DNA of 64,000 nucleotides, from assembly GCA_037349315.1 (NCBI GenBank), contig JBAIAC010000282.1, positions 186,001 through 250,000 on the forward strand. The letters are read 5' to 3'. Made by a program: the position numbers and the translations under genes. Origin of the DNA: Chelydra serpentina (lineage: Eukaryota > Chordata > Testudines > Chelydridae). Shown here piece after piece: positions 10,701-21,578 of the stretch. How positions within the stretch are numbered: the first letter of the stretch is position 1; every line of letters starts with the position of its first letter. Below the pieces are notes generated by a model that worked only from the letters and a program-made list of their open reading frames with translations, was not told the origin of the DNA and searched no databases.

Positions 10701-11330
10701 CCCTGCCTCAGGCAGCGGGGGGCTGGATGCAGGTGTCGCAGGGTGCGAGTCGCTGCCTCAGGGTTCGCAGGAGCCCTGAAGGGTTGCTCAAAATCATCTC
10801 CTCTGCTCTGACGTCGGTAACTCGATGAACGTGCCCAGGTAGCCTGAGCAACCCTGTGCCCCGGGGACAGGAGAAAAAGGGGGAGTCCCTTGTTTGCCTC
10901 AGGGGCTAGTAACCCCCATGAGGTTCATAGATCTCAGGCCAGAGCGACCATCCTCCCCAGTGTGTCTGGTCTCCTACAGGGCCCAGGGCTGAGTATCTGC
11001 CCCCAGGGCTGCTGGCATCCAGCCCATCCTGTCTGCCGGAGCTACAGCGGGTCTGTTAGGGAGCAAGGCCCTGCCCCTAGACATCCCCCTCAGGCAGCAG
11101 CCAGTGCTCCCCACAGCGCTTCTCCGAATGCTCCCCTTGGGGCGAGGGGCTGGGCCCGAGCATGCCTCGCAGCAGCGCGGGTGGGGCCTGGTGCTTGGCG
11201 GTGACTAAGTAGCCGCCTCACACCGCAGCCTGTTTGAATCTCCGTGGTGGCGAGAGAGAGGAAGAGGGAGCCCCAGGCTTTTATACCAACACGAGGCTGG
11301 AGTCACAAGGGGGGCGGGGCTGGGGAGCTG
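10701..11330. other. Intergenic, no recognised feature
   Basis: GC-rich intergenic sequence between a CR1 tail and a minisatellite. I see no gene or repeat that I can name. Confidence 0.4.
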
Positions 11331-11331
11331 C

Positions 11332-11618
11332 CCCAACCCTTCAGCCTTCCATAGTCTATACACTAACCCCAAACCCTCAGCCTTCCATAGTCTATACACT
11401 AACCCCAAACCCTCAGCCTTCCATAGTCTATACACCAACCCCTCAGCCTTCCATAGTCTATACACCAACCCCAACCCCTCAGCCTTCCATTGTCTATACA
11501 CTAACCCCCAACCCCTCAGCCTTCCATAGTCTATACACTAACCCCAACCCCTCAGCCTTCCATAGTCTATACACTAACCCCAAACCCTCAGCCTTCCATA
11601 GTCTATACACTAACCCAT
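11332..11618. repeat. Minisatellite, ~35-bp unit, about 8 copies
   Basis: The unit is 'cagccttccatagtctatac' followed by 'ac(t/c)aaccccaaaccct'. Copies differ mainly in the length of the C/A-rich half. The last copy ends near 11613. Confidence 0.95.
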
Positions 11619-11739
11619 GCCTCTACATCCCGCCCCTGTTGCCACAGCACTAACACACAGGTGAGGTAGAGCGGTGCCACCTGTGTGTGTGTGTCGGCAG
11701 AGCCATGAGGCTGTTGGCATGAGCTGGCACCTGATCCTC

Positions 11740-12440
11740 ACAGCTTGGCAGACTGGGCACAAGCGAACAGAATGCATTTCAATGCAGTTAAATGTAACTA
11801 TCCATCTAGGAACAGAGCACGTGGGCCACACTTCGGGGGGGGCTCTATCCCGGGAAGCAGCAACGCTGGAAAAGCTTTGGAGGGGTGGGGTGGATCATCA
11901 GAAGAACAGGAGCTCCCACGGCAGTGCTGCAGCCCAAAGGGCTAATCCTGGGAGGTTTAAACAGGGGCAGCGGAAGCAGGAGCAGAGCAGGGAGATTATT
12001 TTACCGGCGTACTTGGCACTGGTGTGACCGCGGGCGGAATCCTGCACCCAGGGTTGGTGCCCACAGTTCAAGAGGGCTATTGGAAAGTTGGAGAGGATTC
12101 AGAGAACAGCCAGGAGCATGGTTAAAGGATTGGACTACGTGCCATGGGCTGAGATGTTCTTAAGGAGCTCTGTCTACTTAGCTTAACAAAGAGAAGGTTA
12201 CGGGTGACTGGATCAGTACCTACATGAGGACAAACTATTGAATAACGGGCTCGTCAGTGTAGCAGACAAAGGTCTAACGAGTCATTGGTTGGAAGTTGAA
12301 GCTAGGCAGGTTCAGGTAGGAAATAAGGTGCACAATTTACACAGTGAGGGAAATGAACAGTTGGAAGGGTCGTGGTGGATTCTCCATCTGCCAGCTCTTT
12401 TAAAACTCTTGGCTGCAAGTTAGCCAGACTGGCTCATTTG
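11740..12440 (+). mobile_element. Old CR1 LINE copy
   Basis: ORF2 text for the region after the reverse transcriptase is recognisable ('atgcatttcaatgcagttaa', later 'ggagaggattcagagaacag'), ending in 'ggtggattctccatctgcc'. Stops and frameshifts are frequent. It belongs to an older subfamily than the copies at 4905 and 59579. Confidence 0.65.
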
Positions 12441-13255
12441 AAAATACTCGTGCCGTGTGTAGCTGCTATTTACTCCCCTGCCGCGACCCTAGATGAATGG
12501 AAGGAGAATTAGCAGCCCTGCAGGGGCGAAGAGTCTCTGAGCAGCCACCTGCCTCTGCTGGAGTCTGAGCAGCGCGCACAGAGCGAGAGACAGAAATGCC
12601 GGACGCTCAGGCTCAGAGGCGGTGAGGCTGTGTGGCCCGTCCTTGTGGGGGTCTGACACACTAACGGGGGACCCCCAGGAGCCCCTCGAAAGGCCAGGGC
12701 ATAGCACAGACCCTGCACATCTGTACTACCATCGCTGCTGGCGCTTGCTCTGGGCGAAAGGCGGAAACCTGTCCTGGGGTCTGACCTCGCTCCGATGGAT
12801 CCAGCGTCCGCCTGCCATGCCCCGCCCTTGGGGGGACCACGACCCCTGGCTGCTCCAGCAATACGGCCTGACGTGACAGCACCCCGGGGTGTGTGACGGC
12901 GGCTCCAGGTGCAGGTCTATGAACCTTGACAAGCAGGCGAAGGGAGCGTCACCCCCCTGCCAGGCAGGATCCGCAGCAACAAGGGCCAGGGTCAGTATGG
13001 GGGGGGGGGGGGGGGGCGTCAGCTTCAAATTACAAAAAAACAGCGTGAGCCCCCCCCCCCCCCCCGAAATCTGGGGAACTAACCAGCTCCTGCTGGGCAC
13101 CACTAGGCAATATTTCCCCCCCACACCCCCGCAACACACCCCTCCCCCCTCCCACCCCTCATCCCACTCGGCTGTCTGAGGTCAGCGACAGCCCAGAGCC
13201 AGGGCGGGGTCAGGCAGGGTCACCCCCAGCCCTGTGAGTGGGGCCAGTGCTCCTG
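12441..13255. other. Intergenic, homopolymer tracts
   Basis: No gene is recognised. A poly-G run lies near 12999-13016 and a poly-C run near 13051-13065, about 35 bases apart on the same strand, so the pair could fold into a G/C hairpin. The rest is unremarkable. Confidence 0.45.
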
Positions 13256-13261
13256 CCACAT

Positions 13262-15970
13262 CACTCAGCCTCTGCCTCTGTGTCCCCTGTCCAGCCCCAC
13301 AGCGCCCAGCCAGCTCACCCCGCCTCTGCCTCTGTGTCCCTGGTCCAGCCCCATAGCGCCCGGCCAGCTCGCCCGGCCTCTGCCTCTGTGTCCCCGGTCC
13401 AGCCCCACAGCACCCAGCCAGCTCGCCCCGCCTCTGCCTCTGTGTCCCCGGTCCAGCCCCACAGCACCCAGCCAGCTCGCCCCGCCTCTGCCTCTGTGTC
13501 CCCAGTCCAGCCCCATAGCGCCCGGCCAGCTCACCCAGCCTCTGCCTCTGTGTCCCCGGTCCAGCCCCACAGCGCCCAGCCAGCTCGCCCCGCCTCTGCC
13601 TCTGTGTCCCCGGTCCAGCCCCACAGCACCCAGCCAGCTCGCCCCGCCTCTGCCTCTGTGTCCCCGGTCCAGCCCCACAGCACCCAGCCAGCTCGCCCGG
13701 CCTCTGCCTCTGTGTCCCCGGTCCAGCCCCACAGCGCCCAGCCAGCTCGCCCGGCCTCTGCCGCTGTGTCCCCTGTCCAGCCCCACAGCGCCCAGCCAGC
13801 TCGCCCCGCCTCTGCCTCTGTGTCCCCGGTCCAGCCCCACAGCGCCCGGCCACCTCGCCCGGCCTCTGCCTCTGTGTCCCCGGTCCAGCCCCACAGCGCC
13901 CGGCCAGCTCGCCCAGCCTCTGCCTCTGTGTCCCCGGTCCAGCCCCATAGCGCCCGGCCAGCTCACCCAGCCTCTGCCTCTGTGTCCCCTGTCCAGCCCC
14001 ACAGCGCCCAGCCAGCTCGCCCGGCCTCTGCCGCTGCTGCCCCCGGTCCAGCCCCACAGCGCCCAGCCAGCTCGCCCGGCCTCTGCCTCTGTGTCCCCGG
14101 TCCAGCCCCACAGCGCCCGGCCAGCTCGCCCGGCCTCTGCCGCTGCTGTCCCCGGTCCAGCCCCATAGCGCCCAGCCAGCTCACCCAGCCTCTGCCTCTG
14201 TGTCCCCTGTCCAGCCCCACAGCGCCCGGCCAGCTCGCCCGGCCTCTGCCTCTGTGTCCCCGGTCCAGCCCCATAGCGCCCAGCCACCTCACCCAACCTC
14301 TGCCTCTGTGTCCCCGGTCCAGCCCCACAGCGCCCAGCCAGCTCACCCAGCCTCTGCCTCTGTGTCCCCGGTCCAGCCCCACAGCGCCCAGCCAGCTCGC
14401 CCGGCCTCTGCCGCTGTGTCCCCGGTCCAGCCCCACAGCACCCGGCCAGCTCGCCTGGCCTCTGCCGCCCCCGGTCCAGCCCCACAGCACCCAGCCAGCT
14501 CACCCAGCCTCTGCCGCTGTGTCCCCTGTCCAGCCCCACAGCGCCCAGCCAGCTCGCCCCGCCTCTGCCTCTGTGTCCCCGGTCCAGCCCCACAGCGCCC
14601 GGCCACCTCGCCCAGCCTCTGCCTCTGTGTCCCCGGTCCAGCCCCACAGCGCCCAGCCAGCTCACCCGGCCTCTGCCTCTGTGTCCCCTGTCCAGCCCCA
14701 TAGCGCCCAGCCAGCTCACCCAGCCTCTGCCTCTGTGTCCCCTGTCCAGCTCCACAGCGCCCAGCCAGCTCGCCCGGCCTCTGCCACTGCTGCCCCCGGT
14801 CCAGCCCCACAGCGCCCGGCCACCTCACCCAACCTCTGCCTCTGTGTCCCCTGTCCAGCCCCACAGCGCCCGGCCAGCTCGCCCGGCCTCTGCCTCTGTG
14901 TCCCCGGTCCAGCCCCATAGCGCCCAGCCACCTCACCCAACCTCTGCCTCTGTGTCCCCGGTCCAGCCCCACAGCGCCCAGCCAGCTCACCCAGCCTCTG
15001 CCTCTGTGTCCCCGGTCCAGCCCCACAGCGCCCAGCCAGCTCGCCCGGCCTCTGCCGCTGTGTCCCCGGTCCAGCCCCACAGCACCCGGCCAGCTCGCCT
15101 GGCCTCTGCCGCCCCCGGTCCAGCCCCACAGCACCCAGCCAGCTCACCCAGCCTCTGCCGCTGTGTCCCCTGTCCAGCCCCACAGCGCCCAGCCAGCTCG
15201 CCCCGCCTCTGCCTCTGTGTCCCCGGTCCAGCCCCACAGCGCCCGGCCACCTCGCCCAGCCTCTGCCTCTGTGTCCCCGGTCCAGCCCCACAGCGCCCAG
15301 CCAGCTCACCCGGCCTCTGCCTCTGTGTCCCCTGTCCAGCCCCATAGCGCCCAGCCAGCTCACCCAGCCTCTGCCTCTGTGTCCCCTGTCCAGCCCCACA
15401 GCGCCCAGCCAGCTCGCCCGGCCTCTGCCACTGCTGCCCCCGGTCCAGCCCCACAGCGCCCGGCCACCTCACCCAACCTCTGCCTCTGTGTCCCCGGTCC
15501 AGCCCCACAGCGCCCAGCCAGCTCGCCCGGCCTCTGCCGCTGCTGCCCCCGGTCCAGCCCCACAGCGCCCAGCCAGCTCGCCCGGCCTCTGCCGCTGCTG
15601 TCCCCGGTCCAGCCCCATAGCGCCCAGCCAGCTCACCCAGCCTCTGCCTCTGTGTCCCCGGTCCAGCCCCACAGCGCCCGGCCAGCTCGCCCGGCCTCTG
15701 CCTCTGTGTCCCCGGTCCAGCCCCATAGCGCCCAGCCACCTCACCCAACCTCTGCCTCTGTGTCCCCGGTCCAGCCCCACAGCGCCCAGCCAGCTCACCC
15801 AGCCTCTGCCTCTGTGTCCCCTGTCCAGCCCCACAGCGCCCAGCCAGCTCGCCCCGCCTCTGCCGCTGCTGTCCCCGGTCCAGCCCCACAGCACCCGGCC
15901 AGCTCGCCCGGCCTCTGCCGCTGCTGCCCCCGGTCCAGCCCCACAGCGCCCAGCCAGCTCGCCCGGCTGT
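13262..15970. repeat. Minisatellite, 54-bp unit, about 50 copies
   Basis: The unit starts 'cctctgcctctgtgtccccg' and continues through 'gtccagccccacagcgccca' to 'gccagctcgcccgg', 54 bp in all. A few shortened variants (for example 'gcctctgccgcccccggtcc') shift the frame. Because 54 is a multiple of three and the unit has no stop in several frames, long artificial frames appear on both strands (560 codons +, 496 codons -). Blocks 14200-14703 and 14844-15347 translate identically over 167 codons, showing a recent 644-bp higher-order duplication. I do not treat it as coding. Confidence 0.97.
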
Positions 15971-17590
15971 CAGTGATCACAGTTCTGCCGTTTGCTGGGT
16001 GCCGGGGCTGCTGCATCTCTTGCCACTAGGCCACTGTTAATTGCAGTGCCACGGGCTGAGACATTCTTAAGGATTCCCGCTGTCTCACTGCCCCTGCTTG
16101 CTCTGCACCGTGTCCACACTGTGTCTTACTGCAACGGTACCCGCACACCAGAAACCCCAGCCCTGAACAAACCGCTCAGTGACGGCAGGTCACCAAGGAG
16201 ACTCCAGGACTAGCTAGCGCTTTGTAAACACTTGAAGAACCTCAAACAGTATCCTCACCACCTATTCCAATATCACCCCTCTGCCCCCGCTGTCTTTTGG
16301 CTCCCACGCCATGCTTAGTGAGTGAGGTTAACGTTATGGTGACACTCCCCCATTCCCCCCCGGTGCCCCAGTCAGGATATAGTAAATACAGTTCTGCTGC
16401 GTGTCACTCACACAATAAGGATAACATTTCATTGCCCTGCATCCAGGAATTTTAGGTGAATTTTATCCCAAAATGGCCAAAATTGATCATGGCAAAGTAG
16501 GTGTGTGCAAATAAGAGCTGCTCACGAGGTCCGTCTCTCTAGTTCATGGATCGATGGCAAGAGAGAGAGAGAGACGGCGTGTAGACCATTGGATTAAAGC
16601 CGAAGGCCTCTCCCAAGGCTACAGAAACCCCGGGCCACAGGCCCACACCACAGCATTTCCTGTAGGGTGCCTGAAACGCCGGCTACAGAAACCAGAAGAC
16701 ATCCTGCACCCGCAGCGCTGCCTGGCCTGGTGGGAGCCGTGTGCACGGCTCTGAGCGGGCCGGAGATGCGCACCGTGGAGCTGGGCCATGCTCCTGGCCT
16801 GAGGCGGTAACTGCAGCATGCAAAGGGGGCACACAGCAGCCCTTTGAAACCCATTGTCCAATGTAAGGGGCTAAATGCTGCCGTGGGGGAACAGCAACAA
16901 CTGGGGCGGGAAATGTGGGCGTGGCTATGCTAATGAGCTGTGGCTACGATAACATGATGATGTCACACACGCGTATATTTTAGGGCCTGAAGGACTCACT
17001 ACGACTGTCCAATCCGACCTGCTGCCCAACCCAAGCAAGGACCCCTCACCGGCACGTCCTGCTCCCAGAGCCTTGCGCTGGAGCAGGGCCGAGAGGGCCG
17101 GCCAGAGCGGCTCGGCCCTGCCGGAGAGCTTCCAAGGCACAGAAGCAACTCCAGCCCTAGGGCAGTTGGCCCAAAGTCTCACTATTACAGATTTGTGCCT
17201 CTTTCCACGCTGAATGTGTCTAACTTCAGCTTGCACCCGCGGGATGACATTCTGCCTTTTCCTCCAGCTACGTCCCACGCCGGTCCCTTTCCTGCGGCCG
17301 AGTCACATCTGATCCTTCCCTCGGCTACACTAAAGAGCTTGCGCTTCTGTCGCCGCTCACCTTCAGACAGGTTTTCCAGCCTTCCAATCCCCTTGTAGCG
17401 CCTTCCCGAGCCTTTCGTAGTGGGTTAGTGGGGGTCCCTCCCCCTCTGGCTCAGTGGGAGGCCCTGCCGCCCTACTCCACCTTTCCAATGGTTCCAAATC
17501 GTGATTGACGTGCGTACCTAGAACTCGACACGGTATCCAGGCCCGGTGTCACTAATGGCATTGACAGATCATTGTAACACTGCCTCCCTG
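15971..17590. other. Intergenic, no recognised gene
   Basis: Lower-GC stretches near 16210-16520 and GC-rich ones after 16560. A (GA)-rich run lies near 16559-16575. I see no exon, no conserved motif cluster that I would defend, and no named repeat. Confidence 0.4.
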
Positions 17591-17711
17591 TACGGTGCCC
17601 AGATGTCCCGATTTTATAGGGACAGACCCAATATTAGGGGCTTTGTCTTATAAAGGCTCCTATTACCCTCACCCCGTCCTGATTTTTCACACTTGCTGTC
17701 TGGGCACCCTG
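17591..17711. mobile_element. Short MITE, second copy of the 7080 family
   Basis: It has the same order as 7080-7203: '(g)gtgcccagatgtcccgattt', then 'ggctcctattaccc', then 'gatttttca', ending 'gtctgggcaccct'. Ends are mutated relative to the first copy (ggtgCCCAGA against ggtgACCAGA, mirrored at the other end). The fact that both ends carry the same change suggests a subfamily. Confidence 0.7.
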
Positions 17712-17729
17712 TCTCCCTGCTCCTACTTA

Positions 17730-18877
17730 CTAGGCCCTGCTTATACGTCCAAGAGTCGTGTTGCCCTCTTAGCTACAGTGACATGCCGGGAGCTCATGAC
17801 CTTTGGTCCTAGAGGTCTGACCTTGCATTTGGCTGGATTAAAACCCACGTTATTCAAACGAGCCTCCCCTCACCAAGCAATCCAGGCTGGTCTGTAGAAC
17901 CCACCCAGCCCTCATCATTATTTACCACGCCTGCTAATACATCCCACAATGATGCTCGCTTTTTTTGCAACAGCGTTACACTATTGACTCATATTTAGCT
18001 TGTGATCCACTCTGACCCCCAGATCCCTTTCCGCAGGACTCCTTCCTAGGCAGTCAGTTCCCATTGTGTATTTGTAACTGATTGTGCCTTCCTAAGTGGC
18101 TTATTGAATTTCATCCTATTTACTTCAGACCATTTCTCCAGATTGTCCAGATCATTTTGAATTTTAATCCTATCCTCCGAAGCACTCGCAACCCCTCCCA
18201 GCTTGGTATCATCTGCTGACTTTATAAGGGTATTTTCTATGCCATTATCTAAATCATTGATGAAGCTATTGAACCGAACTGGACCCAGAACTGATCCCTG
18301 TGGGACCCCACTCGATATGCCCTTCGAGCATGACTGTTAACCACTGATAACTACTCTCTGGGAACGGTTTTCCAGCCAGTTCTGCACCCACCCACCTAGT
18401 AGCTCCATCTAGGTTGTATTTCCCTAGTTTGTTTATGAGAAGGTCATGCGAGACAATATCAAACGCCTTACTAAAGTCAAGATATACCACGTCTACCACT
18501 TCCTCCCTGTCCACTGGCTTGTTAGCTATTAGGTTGGTTTGACACGATTTGTTCTTGACAAATCCATGCTATTGTTATTTATCACCGTATTATCTTCTAG
18601 GTGTCTGCAAATCGATTGCTTAATTATTTGCTCCATTATCTCTCTGGGTACAGAAGTGAAGCTGACTGGTCAGTAATTCCCTGGGTTGTCCTTATTTCCC
18701 TTTTTATAGATGGGCACCAGATTTGCCCTTTTCCAGTCCTCTGGAATCTCTCTCGTCTTCCATGACTTTTTAAAGATAATTGCTAATGGCTCAGATATCT
18801 CCTCAGTCAGCTTCTTGAGTATTCTAGGATGCATTTCATCAGGCCCTGGTGTCTCGCAGACGTCTAATTTGTTTAAG
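17730..18877 (-). mobile_element. CR1 LINE, 3' part (reverse transcriptase and downstream)
   Basis: The - strand translation gives the CR1 reverse transcriptase block ([20 protein letters not shown] at about 18440-18490) and downstream text, with frameshifts. The copy stops abruptly at 18877 and continues at 20270; the two pieces are collinear, so one element was split by later insertions. Confidence 0.88.
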
Positions 18878-18880
18878 GGC

Positions 18881-19728
18881 TAGGGTTGCCAGGTGTCTGG
18901 TTTTAGAAAAGGGATTCTGGCGGCCCTGGTCAGCACCGCTGACTGGGCCATGAAAAGTCCGGTTGGTGGGGCTGGCAGGCTCCCTACCTGGCTCCCGGGA
19001 AGCAGCTGGCATGTCCCTCTGGCCTCACCCTGAGTGCCGGCTCCACAGCTCCCATTGGCTGAGAACTAGGGGTGGTGTCTATGGGTGCGGGAAGCGTGTG
19101 GAGCCCCCTGACCCCTCTGTCTTGGAGCCGCAGGGACATACCAGCTGCTTCCCAGGAGTCACCACTGTCTGGAGTCTGCATCCCTCACCCACTCCTGCAC
19201 CCTGACCCAGCCTTGAGCCCCCGCCCACATCCAAACTCCCTCCCAGAGCCTGCACCCCAAACCCCCTCCTGCACCCCACCCCCTGCCCCAGCCTTGAGCC
19301 CCCTCCCGCACCCAAACTCCCTCCCAGAGCCTGCACCCCAAACCCCCTCCTGCACCCCACCCCCAGCCTTGAGCCCCCTCCTGCACCCAAGAGCCTGCAC
19401 CCTGAACCCCTTCCTGCACCCCACCCCCTGCTCCAGCTCAGAACTCCCTCCTGCACCCAAATCCCCTGCCCCAGCCCGGAGACCCCTCCTTCCCCCCAAC
19501 CTCCTCATCCCCGGCCCCACCCTGGAGCCCACACCCCGAGCCAGAGACCGTACACCCTCCCACACCCCAACCCCCTGCCCCAGCCCAGTGAAAAGGGGCA
19601 AGTGAGCGAGGGTGGGTAAGAGCGAGCGATGGAGGGAGGGGGGATGAAGTGAGGGGGGCAGGGCCTCGGGGAAGGGGCAGGGCAGGGCTGGGGTTCGGTT
19701 TTCTGTGATTAGAAAGTTGGCAACCCTA
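18881..19728. mobile_element. Non-autonomous DNA transposon with TAGGGTTGCCA ends
   Basis: Inverted termini TAGGGTTGCCA...TGGCAACCCTA share 11 matching bases with TA at the tips. The 848-bp interior holds GC-rich sequence with internal tandem repetition (19190-19600, unit around 'cctgcaccccaaaccccctc'). No transposase is present. It is inserted in a CR1. Confidence 0.7.
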
Positions 19729-19730
19729 CT

Positions 19731-20269
19731 AAGGACATGGCTACACTACAACCCTAAATCGACCTGGTGTTACGTCGACTTACAGCAGCTGCAGTAATTA
19801 CTGATGTCCACCCTCCTGCTGTCGGTGGTGCACAGCCTCACCAAGGGTGCTTCCACCGACTGAAGGGGACAGTGGGGGGGCTTATTCCCCCCCAGATTCT
19901 TGGCTCCCAGACGGAAGTGGGGGGGCAGCCACCCGGGCTTCTCAGCTTCCTGAGTGGGGAGCCTCTGTGCAGCAGCTCCTCTGGGAGTGGGGAGCCTGGG
20001 GAAGCCCTGCTCTATCTGCTTGGCTGTCTTGTCAATGTCACGGCTCCAGCCAACAGCCGATGTAAGTTACTCGGTATGGACACAGACACTGCGTCACCCT
20101 AACTACACCGACAGAAGCCCTATGCCTCTGGTGGAGGTGGAGTTATGATCTCAGTGTAGTACAGCATTTACATTGGTGGGGGGAAGGCTGTAGTGTGGAC
20201 ACAGACATAATTAGGTCAACGTAAGCTGCCTTACGGCGATCGAACTGTGCAGATTAGATCAGGCCTCGG
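19731..20269. mobile_element. Second DNA transposon inserted beside the first
   Basis: It starts 'ggacatggctacactacaa' and near the right end reads 'gtagtgtggacacagacat', an imperfect inverted relation, with 'atcgacctggtgttacgtcg' inside. This is the same style of text as at 2661-2922. The right boundary at 20269 is set by the point where CR1 sequence resumes. Confidence 0.6.
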
Positions 20270-20800
20270 TAATTTTTAAGTTGTTCTTTCCCTGTTTTAG
20301 CCTCTGATCTTCCCTCATTTTCACTGGTGTTCACTATGTTACACATCTGATCACTACTAACCTTCTTGGTGAAAACTGAAACAAAAAAGTCATTTAGCAT
20401 GTCTGCCATTTCCACATTTTCTGTTATTGTTCCCCACCCCCCACTGAGTAACGGGCCGACCCTGTTCTTGGTCTTCCGCTTGCTTCTAATGTATCTGTAG
20501 AATGTGTTCTTGTTACCCGTCATGTGTCTAGCTAGTTTGATCTGGTTTTGTGCCCTGGCCTTTCTCATTTTGTCCCTACAGGTTTGTGTTATTTGTTTAT
20601 ATTCATCCTTTGTAATCTGACCGAGTTTCCACTTTTTGTAGGACTCCTGTTTGAGGTTCAGATCATTGAAGATCTCCTGGGTAAGCCGGGGTGGTCTCTG
20701 GCCAGACTTCCTAGCTTTCCTACGCAGTGGGTTAGTTTGTTCTTGTGCCCTTAATAATGTCTCTGAAAAACTGCCAACTCTCCCAGACTGTTTCCCCCTG
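20270..20800 (-). mobile_element. CR1 LINE, continuation of the 17730 copy
   Basis: The - strand translation matches the CR1 ORF2 linker between endonuclease and reverse transcriptase (ESYKKWKLGQITKDEYK, later TFYRYIRSKRKTKNRVG). The first base continues the text cut at 18877. The 5' end is truncated near 20800. Confidence 0.88.
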
Positions 20801-21488
20801 TCTAGTCTCCCTGTGGAATTGGCATCCCAGGGCCTCTCCCCACATACCCTCCGTGGTTCCTCTTTTCTCCCCATGGCTCCAGCTCCAGCTTTCTCTGCGT
20901 CTCCTGGTGCTGCCGCTGCTCTCCCTCAGGCATCGCTGCTTCTCACCGTCAGTCCGCTCCCTTCCGTGGGCCTCCAGCCTCTGTTGGGCTAGCTGACGAT
21001 CCCCCCACTTCAAATCGAGCGATGGGGGAGGAGCCCTGCTGGACACCCCGCTGCGGCTCTGTCACTCTGGGACCCTTGTGAAGCCCCGCTTGGGTCTGGC
21101 ACAGCGCAGGGTCTCCTAACGCCTGCGCCAGCGCTGGGCTGTGGGGCTGAGCTGCCTCCTTAGCCTTGGTAGCCCCTCGCACTGTGGCTTGCTGAGCGTT
21201 CTCTGTGCCGCGCCCCAGGGCAGGCGGCCACGCACCGCCCAGTGCGAGGGATGTTATCTGGGCCGCGTGTTTGGGCAGGGCCCAGTGCAGCCGTTGCACG
21301 GCGGTAACTGGAGTCAGTTTGCAGGAGGTAAAACTGGCGGAGGCATCTTGGGCCTCGGGCTGGTGACACCCAGGGGCCTGCACTGACATCGGCGGGATGC
21401 GGTTGTGCCGGCACAATGGTGCTGTGGCTACATGAGGACGTGCTCCCAGCCGAAGGCGCGGACTCACGGAAGGGTAGTGAGGCCTAAC
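20801..21488. other. Intergenic, no recognised feature
   Basis: Moderately GC-rich sequence with no supported exon or repeat. Confidence 0.4.
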
Positions 21489-21578
21489 GGACGACTGGAA
21501 AAAGGCTCATGTGGTGCCCATCTTTAAAAAAGGGGAAAAGGAGAATCCAGGGAACTACAGACCTCAGGGAAGGAGAAT
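21489..21578 (+). mobile_element. Small CR1 ORF2 fragment
   Basis: Ninety bases encode the CR1 stretch seen as [20 protein letters not shown] in the copy at 60470, here with [19 protein letters not shown]. It ends abruptly where the AT-richer LTR-element interior starts, so it was cut by that insertion or by a deletion. Confidence 0.75.

Noticed and set aside
13238..14920. 560-codon repeat protein with an 18-residue unit
   Set aside because: The period is divisible by three, so both strands are open. Frame-shifting unit variants inside the array would break any selected protein, and no promoter or flanking exon is seen.
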